Below the pieces are notes generated by a model. That model saw only the letters and a program-made list of their open reading frames with translations. It was not told the DNA's origin and did no database searches. Of a DNA stretch of 17,322 nt, positions 7,129 to 12,544 are shown in pieces; the first letter of the stretch is position 1, and each line of letters starts with the position of its first letter. The position numbers and the translations under genes were made by a program. Source of the DNA: Acidobacteriaceae bacterium. Its GTDB lineage: Bacteria; Acidobacteriota; Terriglobia; Terriglobales; Acidobacteriaceae. Location: the NCBI GenBank assembly GCA_003151875.1, contig PLYW01000176.1:8853-26174 (forward strand), in the 5' to 3' direction.

Positions 7129-7866
7129 CAATCCATTTCAGATCTCGCCGTCCTGATCTTCGTGCTCGACTACGGCCTGCTGTTCTGGGCGGAGAAGCGC
7201 GTCCCCTCGGGAGTAGCGGCCGTGATGATGGCCACCATCCCGGCATTCATGACGATCTCCGAAATCCTGATCCTGCGTACCCAGCGCTTGACTCCCCGGC
7301 TGGCGGTCGCGCTTCTGGTGGGAATTGGCGGGGTAGCCGTTCTCGTAAGCCCTACCATGAGTTTTGGAGAGGCTGCCATCGACACCGTTGGCGCCTGTGC
7401 CCTGATCGTCGCCGCAATCAGTTGGTCGGTGGCTGCGGCCCTGACTCGCAAGTTGCCGTTGCCCGCCGCGAAAGTCATGAGCTCCGGCGCACAAATGCTC
7501 GCCGGAGGCGTGCTGCTCACCCTGACCGCTGCGCTTCTCGGAGAGTTTGGCGGTTTCCACGTGCAAGCGGTTTCCCGCAGTGCCTGGCTGGCGCTACTGT
7601 ACCTGATCGTCGCCGGATCGATCGTGGCCTTCACCGCCTACGTCTGGCTGATTCATCACGAATCGCCAACCAAAGTAGGTAAGTACGCCTATGTGAATCC
7701 AGTCGTCGCGGTGCTGGTGGGCTACTTCCTGGGGGGAGAGACGATCGGCGCACGCACCATCTTCGGGACGCTGCTGGTGCTGGTCAGCGTAGTCGTGATC
7801 ACCACCACTCCGGCAAGAAAGCCGGAGACGCCGTTGATCGTGGAAGAACTTGGCGAACCCAGCTAA
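7129..7866 (+). pseudogene. EamA/DMT-family transporter, 5'-truncated
   Basis: The frame is open from just after a TAA at 7126-7128 and encodes the last three quarters of an EamA (drug/metabolite transporter) protein. It is about 235-245 residues against the usual 290-310. Recognisable parts are DYGLLFWAEKRVPSG followed by VMMATIPAFM (the end of the first EamA repeat), TMSFGEAAIDTVGA, ISWSVAAALTRKLPL, and the second repeat ending GKYAYVNPVVAVLVGYFLGGE. About seven to eight hydrophobic segments remain instead of ten. The first two to three helices are absent. Homology starts directly downstream of the PEP-CTERM terminator. The first possible start, GTG at 7162, has no ribosome-binding site and would begin mid-helix. 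A 5' deletion or rearrangement (or a misassembly) is the simplest reading. The substrate of EamA proteins is not predictable. Confidence 0.75.
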
Positions 7867-7881
7867 GGTTGGTCCTTGCTC

Positions 7882-7906
7882 AGAGCTGGGTCCTCGCTGC
7901 AGCTCT
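7882..7906. terminator. Weak hairpin between convergent genes
   Basis: AGAGCTG (7882-7888) pairs perfectly with CAGCTCT (7900-7906) across an 11-base loop, in the 60-base gap between the convergent EamA remnant and the DUF3443 gene. There is no T-run on either strand, so a terminator role is only a possibility. Confidence 0.25.
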
Positions 7907-7926
7907 CGCGTGCCACCATCCCCAAG

Positions 7927-9450
7927 TCAATATGCGTAGTACGGCCCGGGGCCCCCGGGGGTGTCCATGTTCTCGATTGCGGTAAACATGTTGCGCCCGA
8001 AGAAAAACGTCAATCCCCAATCGAACGAACCTGGAAAGGGTCCGCCCAGAGTGCTGAAGGCTGTATTGCCGCTCCCAAACAGCGTGATCGCGTCTTCAAT
8101 GCTGAAATTGACGGTGCCGTGATTTCCATTGGCGCCCGTGTTCACGGCCGAGAGGTCATCCGGGGATCTGGTAGGGCAATACCAGGAGTCGTTCGGCGGG
8201 GCGCACAGCGGAATGCCGGTGGTTCCGGTGTCGAGGAAAAAGATCCCATTGGAGCCGCTGTCGATGAAGCTTGCCGGATAGCTCGTCCCACTAAACGTGG
8301 TCGTGATGTCACCGGCGTTTGGCCCGGTGTCCGGCACGGTGTAAACGGTGACGCTTCCCAGACCATTGTTAGATTGGGTACCAATGCCAAAGATCAGGCT
8401 GCCGCTGGGATTCAGCGAACCTCCGTTAGGCACGGCGGGCAATTCAATCAGCACTCCGTTCTTGTCAGCGGCGAATAGAGTGACTGGGTTCGTCACCTCC
8501 TGTGCGAGCGTGACATACGTCGGACTGCAACCGCTAAGCCGGCAATCGTAATAAACGGGGGGAATGGTTCTATTGGCCGTGGTACAGGCAGGACCGCAGT
8601 CCTGTTGAAACAGTCCAACACCGAGAATGCCGTTGGCGCCCAGAGCTTGCACGCTGTCGCCCATGTTCGGCTGAGTGGTTTGGCTGGAACAGCTGGTCGG
8701 CACCGATGGCGAACTGGTGGAAGGGATGATCACTTGCACCGGCGCCGCTGACGCCACTTCGCCCGCCACTGTAATGTCGGCTTGAGCTACGTTTCCCCAT
8801 GTATAGGCGCTCCCAAACAGTGCACACTCGAGCAGCGGATTCCCGCTGGAGCCTAATTCATTCGGGAGCGCGATGCCCAACTGGCCGCCACTTGCGGACG
8901 ACAAAAGGCGCAGTCCGGAAGATCCTGTATCCACCTGCACGTGGTCAATGTTCTGACAGGTGGTGGTACCCGGAACACAAACCGTCACCGTAACGAAGGC
9001 TACATTCGCAGTGATGAAGGTTTGGGGCGCCGGCCCCGCGTCCACCACAATGGGCGCCACGTTGCTGGTCGTCGAATTACCCACGGTGATGGTGAACGTC
9101 CCCGACTTGGTCCGGTCCCATATTGAGGTGGCGGTTATGGTCACCGATGTCGGCAACGATGGCGCGGTAAATAAGCCTGCCGTCGAAATCTGACCCGCGC
9201 TTGCGCTCCATTCAACCGTGGGATTGAAACTGCCCTGGCCCGTCACCGTTGCCGTACACTGACTGGTTTGATTGGGTTGGATGGTTGCTGGCGAGCACAC
9301 TACCGTCACACCCGTGACCTCCGGTTTCGGCTTATGACCGGGAAAGCGGTATTCGGAACCGCCGCAGCCAACCATACACACGGCCAAGAGTGGTGCGACC
9401 CACCACCCAAATTTCTGAACTGCAAGGAACCAACCGGAGCGGCCAGTCAT
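7927..9450 (-). CDS. DUF3443 family lipoprotein with pepsin/retropepsin-like DTGS and DSGS motifs and an N-terminal Ig-like domain
   Basis: A 507-residue exported protein. A signal sequence ends in VGC at 27-29, a plausible lipobox with Cys29 as the lipidated residue. Residues about 45-123 resemble a bacterial Ig-like domain (VTVVCSPATIQPNQTSQC, then FTAPSLPTSVTITATS). The DUF3443 body follows. It has DHVQVDTGSSGLRLL (174-179), GANGILGVGLF (271-281) and FIDSGSNGIFFLD (397-402), and ends FFFGRNMFTAIE. Two D[TS]GS motifs about 220 residues apart, each followed by hydrophobic residues, mirror the two catalytic-Asp lobes of pepsin-like aspartic proteases. Activity is unproven. AAAGGAAG sits seven bases before the ATG. 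It lies 86 bases downstream of the DUF2844 gene on the same strand, the usual pairing for these two families. Cell location is inferred as outer membrane or periplasm. Confidence 0.85.
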   Translation of the reverse strand: MTGRSGWFLAVQKFGWWVAPLLAVCMVGCGGSEYRFPGHKPKPEVTGVTVVCSPATIQPNQTSQCTATVTGQGSFNPTVEWSASAGQISTAGLFTAPSLPTSVTITATSIWDRTKSGTFTITVGNSTTSNVAPIVVDAGPAPQTFITANVAFVTVTVCVPGTTTCQNIDHVQVDTGSSGLRLLSSASGGQLGIALPNELGSSGNPLLECALFGSAYTWGNVAQADITVAGEVASAAPVQVIIPSTSSPSVPTSCSSQTTQPNMGDSVQALGANGILGVGLFQQDCGPACTTANRTIPPVYYDCRLSGCSPTYVTLAQEVTNPVTLFAADKNGVLIELPAVPNGGSLNPSGSLIFGIGTQSNNGLGSVTVYTVPDTGPNAGDITTTFSGTSYPASFIDSGSNGIFFLDTGTTGIPLCAPPNDSWYCPTRSPDDLSAVNTGANGNHGTVNFSIEDAITLFGSGNTAFSTLGGPFPGSFDWGLTFFFGRNMFTAIENMDTPGGPGPYYAY

Positions 9451-9536
9451 TCGATGTCTTCCTTTCTAGAGTTGCTCGCGACCCGGGACCATCGCAATCG
9501 TCGCTTGCCCTGCAACCTTGGCGCGGCGTCGTCTCC

Positions 9537-10034
9537 TCAATGGATTTCACTGACCTGAACACCTTGTGGCACGAGTTGAGGAATGTAGGCCTGTCCGCGG
9601 AAACTTCGCATGTGCCCAGTCTCGTGCATCACTAGACCGGGGGTCTCGATCACGACCGGAGCGCCCCTGCGGCGCGGTTGCTGCTCCGGCGTTGCCGCCT
9701 GCTCCGCATGCTGCGCCTGCTGATAGTAGGGGCCCAGGAGCTGCTGCAGATCAGGCGGAAATTGTCCTTCCCAGGCGACGCCGAACACTACTCCCGCCGG
9801 CGACACGAATTCCCGCACCACGGTCCCGGTGGCCGAGGTGATTTCGTGCATCACGTAGGTGCGATTGTCCACGCTGCGCAAAGTTCCCTTCATGCGGGTC
9901 TGGTCGGCGAGCACAGACGCGGCGTTGTCGCCCAGCACTGCCATGGCGGGGAGTGGCAGCGCCAAAAGCAAAGCGGAAAGCAAAACTCGGGTGGCTCCTT
10001 GGCCACGGTTGCCAACCAACCTGAAGATGTTCAT
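9537..10034 (-). CDS. DUF2844 family exported protein
   Basis: A 165-residue protein with a signal peptide (VLLSALLLALPLPAMA, cleavage near residue 32). The body matches DUF2844: VLGDNAASVLADQ, then YVMHEITSATGTVVREFVSP, GVVFGVAWEGQFPPDLQQLLG, and a C-terminal SFRGQAYIPQLVPQGVQVSEI. A low-complexity Gln/Ala/Arg stretch occupies about residues 105-125. Its function is unknown. Established knowledge: DUF2844 genes often stand next to DUF3443 genes (for example in Burkholderia), and that is the arrangement here, with this gene upstream. The pair probably forms one operon and a common secreted system. GAAGGGGA lies six bases before the ATG. An HETGH string near the C-terminus looks like a zincin motif but sits in the ordinary family region. 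Confidence 0.85.
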   Translation of the reverse strand: MNIFRLVGNRGQGATRVLLSALLLALPLPAMAVLGDNAASVLADQTRMKGTLRSVDNRTYVMHEITSATGTVVREFVSPAGVVFGVAWEGQFPPDLQQLLGPYYQQAQHAEQAATPEQQPRRRGAPVVIETPGLVMHETGHMRSFRGQAYIPQLVPQGVQVSEIH

Positions 10035-10124
10035 GCGCTGTCCCCTTCATCCATTCTCAATTGCGCTGCCGAACATTCGCCCATCGGAGGTTCGCAAGCG
10101 ACCAATTTTTCTGGCGTGCCGAGT

Positions 10125-10262
10125 TTACGGCGTGATCTCCCAGACAACAAGCTTCTTTTTTGTGCTGCCGGTTGACGCTGTGCCGTAAAGATTACCTTTG
10201 GCGTCGAATGTGATGAATTTCCTCAGCACCGCCAAAGAAAAGACCGCAGGTCGCGAACTCAG
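10125..10262 (-). pseudogene. Remnant of the C-terminus of a repeat-type extracellular protein
   Basis: On the minus strand a frame of about 46 codons ends at TAA (10127-10125). It reads KFITFDAKGNLYGTAS, then a short lysine-rich spacer, then VVWEITP-stop. The pair FDA-GNLYGT and V[FV][WE]E[IL]TP is the hallmark of the last repeat of long acidobacterial extracellular repeat proteins (each repeat contains a D-x-x-G-N-L-Y-G-T-T core). Only this final repeat is present, with no start codon and no signal peptide upstream, so it looks like a leftover of a deleted gene. The match is short, so confidence is limited. Confidence 0.45.
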
Positions 10263-10366
10263 TGTTTCTCACCTCCTAGTGGCATGGCGATGACCTGCGT
10301 CACGACCGATTGTGACCGGGGGGACGGCCTGCTCTTTCCACGCGAGCCCTAACGTGAGATCTTTGG

Positions 10367-10395
10367 TTGAGTTTCTCCCTCGCTTTCTCTACCAT
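10367..10395 (+). promoter_or_regulatory. Possible sigma-70 promoter for the hpt-deoC cluster
   Basis: TTGAGT (10367-10372) and TACCAT (10390-10395) are 17 bases apart, each matching consensus at four of six positions. The implied start near 10402 leaves a leader of about 29 bases before the GTG at 10431. It is the best candidate in this gap but not strong. Confidence 0.3.
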
Positions 10396-10430
10396 CCAGA
10401 GTTCTTCATCCCTCATCAGGTGGAAGGCCG

Positions 10431-10965
10431 GTGGACAAGCTCAGGGTGTTGATCGGGCGGGAACGCATCGCGGCGAAGGTGGCCGAGATGGGGCAGCGCA
10501 TCAGCCAGGATTTTGCCGGTGAACCGATCGTGCTGATCGGAGTGCTGAAGGGCGCCACCGTTTTTCTTGCCGACCTGGCGCGGCAGATCACGCTCGACGT
10601 CAGCTTCGATTTCATCGCGGTGTCGAGCTATGGAAACGCCAAGCAGCACAGTGGCGAGGTCAAGCTGGTGAAAGATGTGGACTGCTCGATGGAGGGCAGG
10701 AACATCATCCTGGTGGAAGACATTCTTGGACACCGGATTGACCCTGACGTTCATCCAAAACATGTTGCGCGCCCACCAGCCGAAGTCGCTGAAGATTGCG
10801 GCGCTGTTGGACAAAGTGTCGCGGCGCACCGAGCCCATCCGCGGGGATTACGTGGGTTTCGAGATTCCCGACGAGTTTGTGGTGGGATACGGGCTTGACT
10901 TTGCCGAGCACTATCGTAACCTGCCGGACATTTGTGTGCTGGAGTCCGGCCCCGAATCGGGATAG
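10431..10965 (+). pseudogene. hpt: Hypoxanthine phosphoribosyltransferase interrupted by a one-base frameshift
   Basis: Hpt condenses hypoxanthine (or guanine) with PRPP to give IMP/GMP in purine salvage. Frame 1 starts at GTG 10431 (MDKLRVLIGRERIA) and runs through VLIGVLKGATVFLADLARQI and FIAVSSYG to NIILVEDIL. Frame 2 then continues with DTGLTLTFIQNML, AALLDKVSRR and YVGFEIPDEFVVGYGLDFAEHYRNLPDICVLE to the stop at 10963-10965. The join needs removal of one G from the GG at 10728-10729, which restores the PRPP-binding motif VEDILDTGLT. Rejoined, the protein is about 177 residues, the normal family length. Unshifted, the first frame would run to 10898 with a nonsense tail. Because both halves are otherwise perfectly conserved, either a recent mutation or a sequencing/assembly error is likely. 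deoC starts 14 bases after the stop. Confidence 0.9.
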
Positions 10966-10979
10966 AATCTGTCGTGCTC

Positions 10980-11723
10980 ATGTCTGCGAACCTCTCTGTC
11001 GTAAACGGCGCGCCGGCCATTCTCGTGAGCGATTGGCGCAGCGCGGCCAGCCTCATCGATCACACCCTGCTTAAACCCGATGCCACGCGCGACCAGGTGA
11101 TCGCGCTGTGCGACGAGGCCGTCCAGTACGGTTTTCATGCGGTCGTGGTGAACCCGGCTAACGTGTCCCTGGCGGCGGCTCGACTGCGCGGCTCGCCGGT
11201 CAAGGTGGGCACGGTGGTTGGCTTTCCCTTGGGCGCAAATCTGACTGTGATCAAACTGGCGGAAGCGGAAGCCGCTTTGCGCAATGGCGCGCATGAGCTG
11301 GATATGGTGCTCAACGTCGGGGCGCTGAAGTCGGGTGATCGAATCTTGGTGCAGCACGAGATGCGGAGTATGGCGCGACTGGCGCACGAGCGGGAAGCAA
11401 TCCTGAAGGTGATTCTTGAGACATGTCTATTGAACCAGGTCGAGAAGATCCTGGTTTGCTCGCTGGCCCTGGAAGAGGGTGTGGATTTCGTGAAGACGTC
11501 TACCGGATTCGGGGATGCGGGCGCGACCGCCGCTGACGTGGTGTTAATGCGCGGCGTGGTAGGACACAAGGCCGGCGTGAAGGCGGCGGGCGGCATTCGG
11601 ACCGCGGCGCAGGTGATGGACATGCTCGATGCCGGCGCCAACCGCATCGGCAGCAGCGCCAGCGTCGAGATTGTGCGCGAGTTGGGTGCGCCTGCCGGCG
11701 AGCGATCCAATGGAAACAATTAA
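10980..11723 (+). CDS. deoC: Deoxyribose-phosphate aldolase
   Basis: A 247-residue cytosolic class I aldolase that splits 2-deoxyribose-5-phosphate into glyceraldehyde-3-phosphate and acetaldehyde, the last step in using deoxynucleosides as carbon. Motifs: LIDHTLLKPDAT near the N-terminus, VGFPLGANLT (79-89), ELDMVLNVG with the active-site Asp108, VKTSTGF with the Schiff-base Lys172, and VKAAGGIR with Lys201. Length is normal for the family. The ATG at 10980 is the most likely start. It is 14 bases after the hpt stop with only a weak GGGATAG ahead, suggesting translational coupling, and an in-frame GTG two codons upstream is an alternative. Gene order hpt-deoC-CNT transporter points to a nucleoside-salvage operon. 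All catalytic residues are intact, unlike its two neighbours. Confidence 0.95.
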   Translation: MSANLSVVNGAPAILVSDWRSAASLIDHTLLKPDATRDQVIALCDEAVQYGFHAVVVNPANVSLAAARLRGSPVKVGTVVGFPLGANLTVIKLAEAEAALRNGAHELDMVLNVGALKSGDRILVQHEMRSMARLAHEREAILKVILETCLLNQVEKILVCSLALEEGVDFVKTSTGFGDAGATAADVVLMRGVVGHKAGVKAAGGIRTAAQVMDMLDAGANRIGSSASVEIVRELGAPAGERSNGNN

Positions 11724-11753
11724 GCTTGGTTCGCGACTCACGCGGGAGTTCGC

Positions 11754-12221
11754 ATGGCGCGTCTGACCGGCGTGCTGGGCATTCTCGCGATTCTGCTGTT
11801 TGCCTACCTCTTCTCGACTGACCGGAAGGCCATCCGCTATCGAACGGTATTCGTCGGACTGATCCTGCAATTCGTGTTCGCCATCCTGGTGCTACGCGTG
11901 AGTTTCGGCGTGCGCGTCATGACCATCGCGGGCGACGCGGTCAACCGGCTGCTCAGCTATTCGTTCGCCGGATCGCAATTCGTCTTTGGCGAGTTCGGGG
12001 CCAGGCTGTCCCGCTTCGGCGTGGTCTTCGCCTTCCAGGTGCTGCCCATTATCATCTTCATCGCCGCCTTCTTTGCCATCCTCTACCACTACGGCGTGAT
12101 GCAGTTCATCATCCGGCAACTGGCGAAGGTCATGATGCGCTTCATGGGGGCAAGCGGCGTCGAGTCGCTGGACGTTGCGGCCAAGGCAATTGCTTTCTGC
12201 CAGACCACCAGTTCCCGGTAA
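11754..12221 (+). pseudogene. Concentrative nucleoside transporter (CNT/NupC family), 3'-truncated
   Basis: The frame encodes the N-terminal third of a CNT nucleoside:cation symporter. It begins LTGVLGILAILLFAYLFS, then RYRTVFVGLILQFVFAILVL, SFAGSQFVFGEFG, FAFQVLPIIIFIAAFFAILYHYGVMQFII and MRFMGASGVESLDVAA. In intact members this is followed by a segment like NIFMGQTEAPL and about 270 more residues (family about 400-430). Here homology stops after SLDVAA, at about 12180, and the frame closes at 12219-12221 with an unrelated tail KAIAFCQTTSSR. That tail is the antisense of a four-helix-bundle gene fragment. GGGAG at 11744-11748 sits five bases before the ATG. The nucleoside-binding core is missing, so the product cannot transport. 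It lies 30 bases after deoC, in the same cluster. Confidence 0.85.
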
Positions 12222-12274
12222 CTACGCAAAGGCGCTTTTCTGACGGCATTCTCCTGAAGCGCATTGGTTTCCAT
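12178..12274 (-). pseudogene. N-terminal fragment of a four-helix-bundle (23S rRNA intervening-sequence-type) protein
   Basis: From the ATG at 12274-12272 on the minus strand the frame reads METNALQENAV and then RSYRELVVWQKAIALA. The SYRxLxVWQKAxxL block is the characteristic N-terminal helix of small (about 115-130 residue) four-helix-bundle proteins related to those encoded in 23S rRNA intervening sequences and to Avd. After about 31 residues the match ends, and the frame runs into the antisense of the truncated CNT gene, stopping at 12089. Its 3' three quarters are therefore missing. No ribosome-binding site is evident. Both this gene and the transporter end at the same point, marking a rearrangement junction. 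Confidence 0.65.
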
Positions 12275-12544
12275 CTATCCACTGGCCACTAACCACTATT
12301 TTGTGTCTTTCCTCACAATCTCTTGTGACTTCCGCACTAGTTGCGGGGCCGGGACAGGCCCATGCTTGACTTTGAGGGGAGTTCTTCCGGCGCTCCAGAG
12401 CCCGTGTGTGTGCCTGTGGAAGGCGCATCTTGATCGCCCATTTACGTTACTGCCCTGCTGCTCGGTTGATAAGCCGCGGCCGTAATCGCGCCGGAATTGT
12501 TTTCCCCTGCACGCAATCCTACGTTCATTCATTCGGAGGCCGTC
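12222..12544. other. Region between the transporter remnant and malic enzyme
   Basis: Apart from the four-helix-bundle fragment at its left end and the short CCACT repeat at 12279-12297, I see no gene. It must hold the promoter of the malic enzyme gene, but no clear -35/-10 pair stands out. The GGAGG at 12535-12539 is that gene's ribosome-binding site. Confidence 0.5.
12279..12297. repeat. Degenerate heptamer repeat CCACTRR
   Basis: CCACTGG, CCACTAA and CCACT follow one another directly (period seven), just upstream of the start of the four-helix-bundle fragment. On the other strand it reads AGTGGTTAGTGGCCAGTGG. It is short and of unknown role. It resembles dispersed AGTGGTTAGTGG-type intergenic repeats I associate with acidobacterial genomes, but that was not tested. 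Confidence 0.4.

Larger units (their letters stand above)
10035..10430. other. 396-base region between divergent DUF2844 and hpt genes
   Basis: Apart from a short minus-strand protein remnant (10125-10262) and a weak plus-strand promoter (10367-10395), I see no gene. It should hold divergent promoters for the DUF2844-DUF3443 pair and the nucleoside-salvage cluster. An AGGAGGTGAG block (minus strand, around 10267-10276) is a perfect anti-Shine-Dalgarno match, but no ATG, GTG or TTG start follows at a usable distance. Confidence 0.5.

Noticed and set aside
9560..9640. HETGH near the C-terminus of the DUF2844 protein, resembling the HExxH zinc protease motif
   Set aside because: It lies in the ordinary C-terminal region of DUF2844 without a third ligand or helix context; a chance match is more likely.
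10250..10290. Strong AGGAGGTGAG on the minus strand as the start of a small gene
   Set aside because: No ATG, GTG or TTG follows at a workable distance in an open frame; only a CTG precedes the repeat-protein remnant.
12497..12544. Sixteen-codon N-terminal extension of malic enzyme from an upstream in-frame start
   Set aside because: The GGAGG site and conserved protein start both point to the ATG at 12545.
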